Program-made: the position numbers and the translations under genes
Shown: positions 19,540 to 27,854 of the stretch, in pieces
Numbering within the stretch: position 1 is the first letter of the stretch
Layout: each line of letters begins with the position of its first letter
Notes under the pieces: generated by a model
What the model saw: only the letters and a program-made list of their open reading frames with translations
What the model was told of the DNA's origin: nothing
The model's database searches: none
Assembly (NCBI RefSeq): GCF_041260665.1
Contig: NZ_JBGCCT010000037.1
Coordinates: 60,200 to 124,199, forward strand
Source of the DNA: Catenulispora sp. GP43
GTDB lineage: Bacteria; Actinomycetota; Actinomycetes; Streptomycetales; Catenulisporaceae
Reading direction: 5' to 3'
DNA: 64,000 bases

Positions 19540-20100
19540 GTGACGGCCAGCGAGCGACCGCCCCTCGAGAGAACAGCGCGATTCGAGAAGATGGCAAACA
19601 GGGTCACTGCGAAGCCTGATATCGAGCTTCGAAACGTCGACAAGGTGTCGATCGAAGAGATCTTCCGTCTGGGAGTGTTGCACGACGGCATCAGACTCTT
19701 GACGTCCGAGATCAGGTTTCCGATTCTCGGCCAGGTCGTACCACGTGTCGAAATCGAGATCACCGGTCCCGGCTTCGAAAAGAAGGTGACGGTCAGAGTA
19801 AACCAGAACTCCCCCTTTTTCTTCGACGGTATGTCTGTGAAGGCTCGTATCAACGGTGAAGACCGCGAGGTCGCCGCCACCCAGTTCGTGGACGAGAAAC
19901 GAGCCCGACCGGCATGTACGACTTCGGCATGCTGCGCGAGAACGGCATGCGCAGCTTCGAGTCTTGGCGGCGATGGTCCGGGAACTTGACGATCATGCTC
20001 TCGCGCGGCACGCCCACACACCGGCGTGTACAGGTCGAGGTGCTGCCCGAGTGCTTGGCCGAAGCCTTCGTTCGCACCGTCAGCCGATGCGCCGACGGAG
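19540..20100 (+). pseudogene. Unrecognised protein, probably frameshifted
   Basis: I do not recognise this gene. From a GTG at 19540 the frame encodes a polar, beta-rich-looking protein (IELRNVDKVSIEEIFRLGVL, RVEIEITGPGFEKKVTVRVN) up to about 19900, after which its codon use collapses. The GC3-rich reading moves to a second frame (MYDFGMLRENGMRSFESWRR, LTIMLSRGTP) which runs to about 20100 and then into the 3' end of the convergent monooxygenase gene. The simplest explanation is one inserted base near 19905. It may be an ancillary gene of the biosynthetic cluster or a truncated relic. Confidence 0.45.
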
Positions 20101-21120
20101 TCGATCGAGCCTTTCCAGGCCGTCTAGCACGACGTTCCTCTCAGCCCCGAAGTCGATCAGGCAGGCGATCTCGTCGACACCCAAAGCGTTGAGCCGTTCG
20201 ACGGTCGCCACGCCGTCCTCGATGGTGCCGAACAGGCCCGCGTGGTCGAACAGTCGGCCGAAGGCTCGCTCAAGGAGCACTTCGCGGTCTTGCGCAGACA
20301 GTTTGCGAAGGTCGAAGCTATCTCCGGGAGTGTCCGCCAGAGCGCCGGCGAGGAGATCCATCGACGTGCTCAGATATTGGGTGAGGGGGGCGCGCACCAG
20401 GTCGCGTACTTCTTCTCGGTCCTCGCCCAACAGGGTATGCAGCATGAGTACAACGTGCCCGCTCGCGCCGTCGCCGTGCTCTGCCTTCAACGCCGCACGG
20501 TAAGCCGCGATGCCGCGGTCCAAGGCCGCGTGGTCCTGCTCCAGCTGGTGGGTGAGCACACCCGCTCCGAGCCGCCCAGCCAGCCGATAAGTCTGCGGAG
20601 AGCCCGCGGCAGTGATCCACACCGGCAGTTCGGGTTGGACCGGACGGGGATACAACCGGACGGGGCGCTGAAGGCCCTCCGGCACGCTGTAGTCTATTGT
20701 CTCCCCGCGCCACAGTCGCCGCACCACCTCGACCGTCTCAGCCATGACGTTCTTACGGTCCTTGTAGTTGTCCGGCTGGAAGACGAAGTCGCCTGCGTGC
20801 CATCCTGATGCGAAGGAGATCCCGGCCCGACCGTCGGAGAGGTTGTCGACGACGGACCACTCCTCGGCGATGCGGACCTGATGGTGCAGCGGTGCTACCA
20901 CGCTGCCCGCCCTGATTCCGATCTGCCGGGTGACCGCGGCAAGCGCCGCGCCGGTCACGGCCGGGTTCGGATACTGGCCGCCGAAGGGGTGGAAGTGCCG
21001 CTCCGGCGTCCAAACGGCGCGGAAGCCGTGCTCGTCGGCGAAGCGCGCGCTGTCCAGCAGCAGCCGGTAGCGGTCATCGCCGGCCGAACTGTCGGCGAAG
21101 AAGAACAAGCTCAGGTCCAT
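20080..21120 (-). CDS. MupA/Atu3640-type FMN-dependent luciferase-like monooxygenase
   Basis: This 346-aa LLM-class protein starts at MDLSLFFFADSS. AAGGAACC lies 7 nt upstream, and the gene overlaps the AcpS gene by 10 nt. ARFADEHGFRAVWTPERHFH, GSVVAPLHHQVRIAEEW, the GWHAGDFVF loop and LPVWITAAGSP are characteristic of the subgroup found with NRPS/PKS assembly lines, which oxidises carrier-bound acyl chains using FMNH2. BtrO of butirosin, which hydroxylates a carrier-bound gamma-aminobutyryl unit, is a functional precedent. Here the enzyme sits with a free ACP, ATP-grasp ligase and PLP decarboxylase, and a flavin reductase 6 kb away can supply FMNH2. I infer alpha-hydroxylation of an ACP-bound omega-amino acid. 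Confidence 0.82.
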   Translation of the reverse strand: MDLSLFFFADSSAGDDRYRLLLDSARFADEHGFRAVWTPERHFHPFGGQYPNPAVTGAALAAVTRQIGIRAGSVVAPLHHQVRIAEEWSVVDNLSDGRAGISFASGWHAGDFVFQPDNYKDRKNVMAETVEVVRRLWRGETIDYSVPEGLQRPVRLYPRPVQPELPVWITAAGSPQTYRLAGRLGAGVLTHQLEQDHAALDRGIAAYRAALKAEHGDGASGHVVLMLHTLLGEDREEVRDLVRAPLTQYLSTSMDLLAGALADTPGDSFDLRKLSAQDREVLLERAFGRLFDHAGLFGTIEDGVATVERLNALGVDEIACLIDFGAERNVVLDGLERLDRLRRRIG

Positions 21121-21557
21121 GGGTCCGGTTCCTTGGATCGGGTCGCCGCAGGCGGCGACGGAATGGTTTCCGGCCATCGGGGCTGGCCCTGCTCTGCAAG
21201 CGCCACGCAGAACACCAGTCCGGTCTGATGACTCAATGAAAGCGTGATCCTAGCCAGGCCGGCCTGGTTGGCGATGGAAGCCGCACCGCCGGACAGGTAG
21301 ACCCTCGGTGCGCCGGTGTCGTCGCTGAGCACCTCAATCTCGCGCCAGACCAGGCCTTGGCCCAGGCCGCGACCAAGGGCTTTGGCCGTTGCCTCTTTCG
21401 CGGACAACCGACCGGCCAGGTATTCCAACCGCCGCTGAGGTCCCAGCGTGTCGGCGTGGGCGAGTTCGCGGGCGGAGAAAACGAGCCGCTGTCCGGCCGG
21501 GTGAGCGGCGATCCGGCTGATCCTGGCAACCTCGAACAGGTCGACGCCGACGTTCAC
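21111..21557 (-). CDS. acpS: Holo-ACP synthase (AcpS-type phosphopantetheinyl transferase)
   Basis: This 148-aa protein starts MNVGVDLFEVARISRI, holds the Mg-binding Asp near residue 6 and the second signature YLAGRLSAKEATAKALG with the conserved Glu. These are the two hallmarks of AcpS-type enzymes, which move the 4'-phosphopantetheine of CoA onto a carrier-protein Ser. Its C-terminal extension of about 20 residues overlaps the LLM gene. A dedicated copy inside the cluster is probably for the free ACP encoded 155 nt upstream and perhaps the ACP-like carrier at the end of the C-T-C-A-T NRPS. A Sfp-type enzyme for ordinary peptidyl carriers is not in the window. Confidence 0.85.
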   Translation of the reverse strand: MNVGVDLFEVARISRIAAHPAGQRLVFSARELAHADTLGPQRRLEYLAGRLSAKEATAKALGRGLGQGLVWREIEVLSDDTGAPRVYLSGGAASIANQAGLARITLSLSHQTGLVFCVALAEQGQPRWPETIPSPPAATRSKEPDPWT

Positions 21558-21712
21558 AACAAGCCATCCGCCCGGTCATCGCCTTGCGAACCCGGGCAGC
21601 GGCCCCTGTACGGCAGCGCCCCAGGGCCGTCCACGACTGCTGCGGTCATGTCCACGCGGATGCGATCGCCACCGCACATGAGGAAGTCGACACCGCCTTC
21701 TCGGCCGAGAGG

Positions 21713-21997
21713 CTAGTACCCATCGGCGGGAACCTGCTGCCCGGCAAGGCATGCCTCGACGTATTCGGCGAGGGCACCGACGGTCTCAAAAACCTCGGGC
21801 GTCAGCTCGTCCGGATCGATGTGCAGGTTCAGCGTGTCCTCAAGGGCCATGAGCAGCTCGATCACACTCGTCGAGTCGAGAGCCAGATCGCTGAAGAGCC
21901 GGGTCTGCGTGGTGAGCTCAGGAGGCTCCTTCGACAGGGTCGCACTGATCGCCGCACGCACCGCGGCGATCGTGTCGTCGCTCGGGGGATACGCCAC
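21713..21997 (-). CDS. Free-standing acyl carrier protein
   Basis: This 94-aa protein starts at a GTG with AAGGAG 7 nt upstream. It has the four-helix carrier pattern, with the phosphopantetheine site in DLALDSTSVIELLMALED (Ser42). The gene begins 5 nt after the stop of the PLP decarboxylase gene, so it belongs to the ATP-grasp/decarboxylase operon. I infer it is the scaffold on which an amino acid is loaded by the ATP-grasp ligase, decarboxylated and hydroxylated, the role of BtrI in butirosin. A long open frame covering it in the same phase is an artefact of high GC. Confidence 0.85.
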   Translation of the reverse strand: MAYPPSDDTIAAVRAAISATLSKEPPELTTQTRLFSDLALDSTSVIELLMALEDTLNLHIDPDELTPEVFETVGALAEYVEACLAGQQVPADGY

Positions 21998-22002
21998 CGG
22001 TT

Positions 22003-23307
22003 TTAACTCCTTGCCGTAGTGACCCGGGCGGCGGTACCAGCCGCGCGTGCCAGGTCGGGATGGGTGGACTGGCGGCCGAGGATATCCTCGACCGTGTCCC
22101 TGGTCCGCACCGGGTAGGTCCGGCCGTTCAGGACCAGGACCTCGGCCGGGTAGCCGTGGCTGAGAAAAAACACCGGCGAGGCCGACGGTCCGTAGGCTCC
22201 GGAGCTGAGCACCCCGACGAGGTCGCCGGGCGTCAGCCGGGGAAGGGTGACGGCCTTGGCGACCATGTCGTTCGGAGTGCAGAGCGGTCCGGCGATGTTC
22301 CACAGTTCGTGCGGTGCTACGGGCCCTGCGACACGAGAGAGCACCACGATCGGGAAGTTCCGCTTGACGAAGGAGCCGATGCCGACGGCCGCCATGTGGT
22401 GGTGGGTGCCGCCATCCGCCACGGCAAAGTTCTCGCCCATGGAGCGCTTGGTATAGCGCACCCGCATGAGGTACGTGCCACACCCGGCGGTCAGATAGCG
22501 TCCGGACTCCAGCATGAGCCGGGTCTGGGGGTGGGCGGTGGAGAAGTCTGCCAGCAGGGGGTTGATGTCGGCGGCGAGGTCGGCAAGATCGAGCTCCCGC
22601 TCACCGTCGAAGTAGGGTACGCCGAGGCCTCCGCCGATGTCGACGGCGTCCAGGGGGATCCCGATCTCGCCCGCCACCCGCTCGGCGAGATCGAGGATGT
22701 AGGCGGTGTTCCGTACGATCACCGACGCGTCCAGCACCCTGGTACCCAGGTAGACCTGGACGCCCGCGACGTCAACGTGCTGGAGGCCCGCCAAGCGCGC
22801 CTTGCCGTCAAAGACCGCGGCCTCGTCGATGCCGAACTGGCGCGGCTTGCCGCCCATCGTCAGACGCGGTCCGGCGACCGCGGTCGCCGGGTTGATGCGA
22901 AGCAGGACACGTATGCGCAGCCCGGCGGACCCCGCCGCCCGATCGGTTGCCGCCAGCTCGTCAAAAGACTCGCAGACGAGCGCGTAGATCCCGGCGTGGA
23001 CACACGCGGCGATCTCCTCGGGACTCTTTCCCGGGCCGAGGAACACGATGTCCTCGGGTGCGGTTCCGGCGTCGAGGACGAGCCGCAGCTCGGCCAACGA
23101 TGACACCTCAGCGCGCGCGCCGGCCGACCGTAAGACGTCGTACACGCCCCTATTTGGGTTCGCTTTCAGAGAGAAGAAGATCTCCAGGTCTGGGTGGAGT
23201 GCAGCACGCAACGCCAGGAAGTTGCGCACGAGCCAGTCCCCGTCATACACGTACGTCGGAGTGCCGAAGCGCGCGGCGATGCCGCTCCAGTCAATGCCGT
23301 CGTCCAT
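22003..23307 (-). CDS. Type III PLP-dependent amino-acid decarboxylase (BtrK-like)
   Basis: This 434-aa alanine-racemase-fold decarboxylase has the PLP Lys48 in FFSLKANPN, an N-terminal barrel containing LGPGKSPEEI and the Gly-rich phosphate loop DIGGGLGVPYFD. Its C-terminal beta domain includes ESGRYL, CTPNDM and GAYG. The family includes diaminopimelate and ornithine decarboxylases and BtrK, which decarboxylates glutamyl-ACP. Its start overlaps the ATP-grasp stop (TGATG) and it is followed after 5 nt by the ACP gene, which argues for action on an ACP-bound amino acid rather than free diaminopimelate. The usual DAP-specific context (lysA/argS/thrA) is absent. Exact substrate, glutamate or another dicarboxylic or basic residue, is inference. 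Confidence 0.82.
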   Translation of the reverse strand: MDDGIDWSGIAARFGTPTYVYDGDWLVRNFLALRAALHPDLEIFFSLKANPNRGVYDVLRSAGARAEVSSLAELRLVLDAGTAPEDIVFLGPGKSPEEIAACVHAGIYALVCESFDELAATDRAAGSAGLRIRVLLRINPATAVAGPRLTMGGKPRQFGIDEAAVFDGKARLAGLQHVDVAGVQVYLGTRVLDASVIVRNTAYILDLAERVAGEIGIPLDAVDIGGGLGVPYFDGERELDLADLAADINPLLADFSTAHPQTRLMLESGRYLTAGCGTYLMRVRYTKRSMGENFAVADGGTHHHMAAVGIGSFVKRNFPIVVLSRVAGPVAPHELWNIAGPLCTPNDMVAKAVTLPRLTPGDLVGVLSSGAYGPSASPVFFLSHGYPAEVLVLNGRTYPVRTRDTVEDILGRQSTHPDLARAAGTAARVTTARS

Positions 23308-24716
23308 CAGTTCACCATCAATTCGTCGAGAGTGGCCTGCACTTGTCCGCGCAGAGCCAGCACCTCGGGTTCGTTGCCGGCTACGAGGACGGCGTACAGC
23401 CGGCCGTAGGGCCGCCCGTCGGCCACGACCGCCGCGTTGAGGGTCGCGAAATTGGTGATCAGCAGGCCGCGGGCAGCTTCGCGCAGCCGCTCCGGAGAGG
23501 TGGGCAAGTGGCGACCGAGCACCGCTGCCACCTCGTCGAACCCGAACGTGCGCCCCGGGCGGAGTTCGAAAGAGGTCGCCAGGGCACTCGTACCGGGCGT
23601 GATCAAACGTTCTGCGATCCGGTTCTGATACGTCGCCATGTTCAAGCGGGCATTGATCTCCAGGCACGGATAGACGGCGCCGTCGGTTCCGAGGATCGCG
23701 TCGACGCCGACCAGCCCGTGATAGCCGGACGTGTGCAGCACCTTGGAGACCACCGCGGCGGCGTTCTCGAGCTGCGCGATCTCCTGAGCCCGAAGATCTG
23801 GCGGGAACACGTGCCCGCGGTGCACGCCGTCACGAGTCAGCGCAGTCTTGATCGTCTCGAAGGTGAAGTGGCCGTCCTGGCCTACGAGGAACTGGTAATT
23901 GAGGTCGGCTCGCTTGTCGATCCAGCGTTCGACGACGAGAGAGACCTTGCCGTCCCCGGTCGATTTCCGCGCGATCATGCGCAGCAGCCGGTCGGCACGC
24001 TCCCGGCTATCCAGCACGACCATGCCGCGACCTGAGACACCGAGCGACTCCTTGACGACGACCGCGCTCGCGCCCGCTTCCCCGAGGTGGAGCCGCAGGG
24101 CCTGATCGAGATCGTCGATCGTGCGGCACACCGAGCCGGGGACGGAGGTCAAGCCCGCGGCGTCGACGAGTTCGCGGCTGAAGATCTTGCCATTGACCTC
24201 TTTGGCTACGACGGAGCAGGGACCGGCGAGCGGCAGCCCGCTTGCCTCGGCGACCTGCTCCTCCAGTACGGAGACGCCCAGCGGCGCGAGATAGGTGTGA
24301 CCGTCGTCGAGCCGGCGCAAGGCAGCCAGCAACTTCGGCGAGTCGAGCGCGTCCTCGGTAACCGTGCGCCGCGGGTCGTTGTGGTCGACCGTACAGACGG
24401 CGGCCTCGATGAGCCCGATGTCCGCCAGATACGCCGCGTAGGCGGGATCTGGCGCCTGTTTGAGCACGACGACGTCGCCGGCCTCGGCTAGCGCCAGCCC
24501 GACCTCCTCGATCCGGTTGACGGTGGCTGCGGAGAACGACAAGCCTGTGCCGGGCAGGGCAGGCTCACCACGTCCCCAGACGCGTTCGACTTCGAAGTTG
24601 TTGAGGTACACGAAGCGGGCGTGCGGATCGCCGGTGAGAGCACTCTTAAGCCTCGCCGCGAAGCCGGTCGGCGCGGCCGTCGGAACGTGTGGGGGGGCAT
24701 GGTTCGGGGCTGTCAT
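23307..24716 (-). CDS. ATP-grasp amino acid:ACP ligase (BtrJ-like)
   Basis: This 469-aa protein combines a pre-ATP-grasp region (about 30-160) with an ATP-grasp fold. Visible landmarks are VVKESLGVSGRGMVVLDS (flexible nucleotide loop), SLVVERWID (adenine-binding strand), GLVGVDAI and CLEINARLNM (Glu and Asn ligating Mg). BtrJ of butirosin is a precedent: it loads glutamate onto an ACP with ATP. Gene order ligase, decarboxylase, ACP with overlapping starts fits that role. It could also be a peptide-forming ligase acting late. The start chosen (MTAPNHAPPH) fits the family; longer upstream starts would run into the divergent promoter. Confidence 0.78.
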   Translation of the reverse strand: MTAPNHAPPHVPTAAPTGFAARLKSALTGDPHARFVYLNNFEVERVWGRGEPALPGTGLSFSAATVNRIEEVGLALAEAGDVVVLKQAPDPAYAAYLADIGLIEAAVCTVDHNDPRRTVTEDALDSPKLLAALRRLDDGHTYLAPLGVSVLEEQVAEASGLPLAGPCSVVAKEVNGKIFSRELVDAAGLTSVPGSVCRTIDDLDQALRLHLGEAGASAVVVKESLGVSGRGMVVLDSRERADRLLRMIARKSTGDGKVSLVVERWIDKRADLNYQFLVGQDGHFTFETIKTALTRDGVHRGHVFPPDLRAQEIAQLENAAAVVSKVLHTSGYHGLVGVDAILGTDGAVYPCLEINARLNMATYQNRIAERLITPGTSALATSFELRPGRTFGFDEVAAVLGRHLPTSPERLREAARGLLITNFATLNAAVVADGRPYGRLYAVLVAGNEPEVLALRGQVQATLDELMVN

Positions 24717-25030
24717 ATCAGCCTTTTCCGTCGGCGGTGGCCGATGAGCCGCGCCATGCGTTGGTGTCCGTGGACCACGCAAACCCCCATCCCTTGGAGC
24801 CTCTCGCCGACCGGGTCGCCGACGGCGCCCGCAGTGAGGGTGCGGGCATCGCGCTTTCGCAGCGTAGGAGAGCGGCCGGGGAGGCCGACAGGCAACGGGG
24901 CGGCAGCTTCGGCACCGGAAGTTGCCGCCGCCCTGCCTGGTTGCTCGCGCGTGCCCCGTGCCCTACTTGAGATGTCAGAAGGGCCTGCGGCGGGCCGGAG
25001 TCGAGGTCGAGCGGAGTCGAACGCAGTGTC
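24717..25030. promoter_or_regulatory. Divergent intergenic region of the left arm
   Basis: This 314-bp non-coding region lies between the ATP-grasp operon (leftward) and the condensation-domain gene (rightward). It must contain both promoters. I see no strong palindrome and only a weak ribosome-binding site before the ATG at 25031. Confidence 0.5.
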
Positions 25031-26371
25031 ATGAATCATCCACTGACCCCCGGACCGACGGCCGGCCAACAGGCGCTGTGGTTCATCCAGCACCTCGAGC
25101 CCGAGTGCGCGGCCTACAACACAAGCCTCGCGCTGAGCCTGCACTTCACGGTCGACCCCGTGGTGCTCGACGCCGCGGTGCGAGCGACGGTGCTCGGCCA
25201 TGGCCTGCTCAACCAGACCTTTCCACGGCAGCTGTTTGCCGGGGGGGAGTCAACCGCCGCCAAGCCCATCCCGGAGCGGATGCTGGAGTTGGTGGTGGCC
25301 GACGAGGCAGAGCCGCAGCTCCAGGCCCACGTCCTGGCTCTGTCGCAGCGACCGTTCGACCTTGAGCACGAGCTGCCGGTGCGGGCTGTGCTGCTGCTCC
25401 AGGGACAGGAGCCTGACGTCCTGCTGCTCGTCGCTCACCACATCGCGGCCGACAACATCTCCCAGTTGAACCTGTGCCGCAGGATCCTGGCCCGGTACGC
25501 AGCTCTTCTGGACGACGAACCGCCGGAGGAAGAGGACGACGGCGCAGCGTTCGCAGGGTTCGTAGAGCGCCAGCGGGAGTATCAGGCCTCGCGGAGAGCT
25601 GAGACAGCACGGGAGTTCTGGGGCAAGGAACTCGCGGGCCTAACGCGGCACACCGCATTGCCGACCGATCTTCCGGTGCCCACCGTCTACCGCTACCAAG
25701 GCGCACAGGTCGACATCGCGCTGCCCCCGGACCTGACCAGCGGACTCGACCGAGCCGCCGCCGAGCGCAACACCACCACGTTCGCGCTGCTCATGGCGGC
25801 CTTCCAGGTCCTGCTGCGCTCCCACTCGAGGCAGCGCGACCTCGCCGTCGGCTACCCCGCCACCTTGCGGCGAGGTGAGCCGGAGCGCGCTGCAATCGGC
25901 TATTTCGTCAACACCCTGCCGCTCCGGACTCGCATCGGACCGGAGGACTCGTTCAGCGAGGTCCTGCACGCGGTCTCGCGGGCCCACTTCCGGGCGCTGC
26001 TGCAGCGCGACTACCCGTTCGCCCTGCTTCCGTGGCCCTCAGAGCTCCGGCAAGATCCGTCGCGTCCCGGACCGGTCTCCGCGTTGTTCGTCCTCAACGA
26101 TCTCGACCCGGACGAACCGGGCGCCGCGCTCGCGCTCGGCCATCGCGTGCAGATCGCCGGGTTAGACGTCGCGGAATACCGGCTGCCGCAGCAGCTCGGC
26201 CAGTTCTGGCTGACGCTCCAAATAACCAGGTACGGCAAGCAAGCGCAGGCGGTCTTGAAGTACAACACGTCGCTCTTCACCGAGAAACGCGCGCACCTGC
26301 TCGCGGAGCAGTACGCGGCCATCCTGTCCGAGAACGCACGGCCGGGGGTCAACAGTGGCCCGGGTTTCTGA
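25031..26371 (+). CDS. Stand-alone NRPS condensation domain
   Basis: This 446-aa protein is a single C domain without carrier or adenylation domain. It has the opening GQQALWFIQHLEPE motif, the catalytic LVAHHIAADN (His136-His137-Asp141, with the usual Gly replaced by Asn), and the later VGYPATLR and IGYFVNTLPLR motifs. The active His-Asp pair suggests catalysis. Free C domains join carrier-bound partners in trans, here possibly the omega-amino acid on the free ACP and a peptidyl or aminoacyl chain on an NRPS carrier. It is followed after 48 nt by the aaRS-like carrier ligase and is likely cotranscribed with it. Confidence 0.85.
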   Translation: MNHPLTPGPTAGQQALWFIQHLEPECAAYNTSLALSLHFTVDPVVLDAAVRATVLGHGLLNQTFPRQLFAGGESTAAKPIPERMLELVVADEAEPQLQAHVLALSQRPFDLEHELPVRAVLLLQGQEPDVLLLVAHHIAADNISQLNLCRRILARYAALLDDEPPEEEDDGAAFAGFVERQREYQASRRAETAREFWGKELAGLTRHTALPTDLPVPTVYRYQGAQVDIALPPDLTSGLDRAAAERNTTTFALLMAAFQVLLRSHSRQRDLAVGYPATLRRGEPERAAIGYFVNTLPLRTRIGPEDSFSEVLHAVSRAHFRALLQRDYPFALLPWPSELRQDPSRPGPVSALFVLNDLDPDEPGAALALGHRVQIAGLDVAEYRLPQQLGQFWLTLQITRYGKQAQAVLKYNTSLFTEKRAHLLAEQYAAILSENARPGVNSGPGF

Positions 26372-26419
26372 CCACGGCGGCGGCGCCTTGGTGCTTCGAA
26401 CGAGACGGAGAACCTCGAG

Positions 26420-27289
26420 ATGACGAGCAGTACAGCCGTGTCGGCCGCAACGCCGCTGGCCCGCATGGCGGATGCCGGCTGGGTGTCGCCCACATCGGTA
26501 CCCGGCCTAATCGGGTACACCCCGAAGTTCGAGTCCGTGCTCGAATCCTTGCAGACCGCTCTGACGGCGCTGGATCCGCACGGATTAGGGGGCCCTGTCC
26601 AGCACGCGCCGGTGGTCCCGCGGGAAACAATCGAGCGAGCGCAGTATGCCGAGTCCTTCCCGCACCTTCTGGGCACAGTGCACGCGTACGCCTCGGCCGA
26701 GCAGGCGACGGCACCGTCGGCCAGCCAACGCGAGCTGACCGACGTGGTGCTGGCTCCCGCCGCTTGCTACAGCGTGTATCCACAGATCGCAGACCGTACC
26801 CTGGACCTGGAACAGCACTTCGACGTCTTCGGGTACTGCTACCGCCACGAGGCCACCAGCGAGTACGGGCGCTTTCGCTCCTTCCGGATGCGCGAGTTCG
26901 TCATCGTCGGTGGACAGGAGCCGGCCTGGGAGTGGCGCGAGGCCTGGATTGAACGCTGCGAAGGACTGTTCGCGCGGCTCGGGCTGAAGATCGCCGTGGT
27001 GGCGGCAAGCGATCCGTTCTTCGGTCCCGGCGACCGCTTCATGCGCGCGAGCCAGCTCCAGCAGAGCCTGAAATTCGAGTTCGTCGCGCCAGTGCACGCA
27101 CGAGACGAAGGCACCGCGATCGCCTCGGCCAACTGCCACAAGGACCATCTCGGCGAACGCTTTGCCATCCGGTTCGCCGAGATGGGTGTGGCGCACAGTT
27201 CCTGCATGGCTTTCGGGCTCGAACGAGTCGTGTCCGCGCTGATCCAAGCGCACGGCGACGATCTCGCCAACTGGCCTGAGCCCGTCTGA
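26420..27289 (+). CDS. Class II aaRS-like amino acid:[carrier protein] ligase
   Basis: This 289-aa protein resembles the seryl-tRNA-synthetase-like ligases that adenylate small amino acids and attach them to a carrier-protein pantetheine instead of tRNA. It lacks the tRNA-binding arm. Motif 2 is YRHEATSEYGRFRSFRMREF, and motif 3 is MAFGLERV. Putative zinc ligands Cys116, Glu159 and Cys262 are present with the spacing of the characterised family. Known members prefer Gly or Ala. In an NRPS cluster containing a protein with a degenerate A domain, this enzyme is the obvious candidate to load that orphan carrier. GGAGA lies 8 nt before the ATG. It converges on the flavin reductase gene. Confidence 0.85.
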   Translation: MTSSTAVSAATPLARMADAGWVSPTSVPGLIGYTPKFESVLESLQTALTALDPHGLGGPVQHAPVVPRETIERAQYAESFPHLLGTVHAYASAEQATAPSASQRELTDVVLAPAACYSVYPQIADRTLDLEQHFDVFGYCYRHEATSEYGRFRSFRMREFVIVGGQEPAWEWREAWIERCEGLFARLGLKIAVVAASDPFFGPGDRFMRASQLQQSLKFEFVAPVHARDEGTAIASANCHKDHLGERFAIRFAEMGVAHSSCMAFGLERVVSALIQAHGDDLANWPEPV

Positions 27290-27326
27290 CGGCTGTCGGT
27301 CTCCCGCGTCCGCAGACGACCCGCGG

Positions 27327-27836
27327 CTACGCGCCCGCGGCCGATCCTGGACCCTCCGGGTAGAGGCCGCGGTAGCGGCCGCCGTGGAAGACCAGCGCCG
27401 ATGCGGCCGGTTCGAGCCCGACACGCTCGAGGCGCAACAGGCCGATGTCGTGGTCTCCAGCCTCGATCGTGCGCTCCAGCGAGCACTCGAACCAGGCACT
27501 GGCGCCGTGCACCAGCACTCCGCCGTGTGGCGTCGCGTACCAGGCCACGTCGGCGAACCGGTCCACGTCCCGCTGGGAGAAGCGGCGGCCCACAGACTCC
27601 TGCGACGCGCTCAGTACACTGACTCCTAGCTGCGTGGCGCGCCGGATTCTCGGCCAAGTGGTCGAGGTGTGCGCGATGCACACGGAGATCAGCGGCGGCT
27701 TCAGGGAGACGGAGACAAAGGAGTTCACCGCCATACCAACCGGCTCGGTCTCGTCCAGCGCCGCCAGCACCGTCACGCCGGTCGGATAGGCAGCGAAGGC
27801 TCGGCGTAGCGCGTGGGATTCGATCATGCGGATCAT
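27327..27836 (-). CDS. Flavin reductase-like FMN oxidoreductase (BtrV-like role)
   Basis: This 169-aa split-barrel flavin reductase has FAAYPTGVTVLAA, GMAVNSFVSVSLKPPLISVC, FSQRDVDRFADV and GDHDIGLLRLERV, all typical of NAD(P)H:FMN reductases that feed two-component monooxygenases. It is the last gene of the NRPS operon, 18 nt after the C-T-C-A-T gene. The only flavin-dependent two-component candidate in this cluster is the LLM oxygenase at 20080-21120, so I infer it supplies FMNH2 to it. An ATG nine bases downstream is an alternative start. Confidence 0.85.
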   Translation of the reverse strand: MIRMIESHALRRAFAAYPTGVTVLAALDETEPVGMAVNSFVSVSLKPPLISVCIAHTSTTWPRIRRATQLGVSVLSASQESVGRRFSQRDVDRFADVAWYATPHGGVLVHGASAWFECSLERTIEAGDHDIGLLRLERVGLEPAASALVFHGGRYRGLYPEGPGSAAGA

Positions 27837-27854
27837 TCTTCGGCTCCGGTGGAC

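Noticed and set aside
22060..23103. Plus-strand frame of 347 codons opposite the PLP decarboxylase
   Set aside because: It is a mirror of the conserved decarboxylase frame with no motif or ribosome-binding site.
22003..23307. Housekeeping lysA
   Set aside because: The usual lysine/threonine gene neighbours are absent. It is coupled to an ATP-grasp ligase and an ACP, so a biosynthetic role is more likely.
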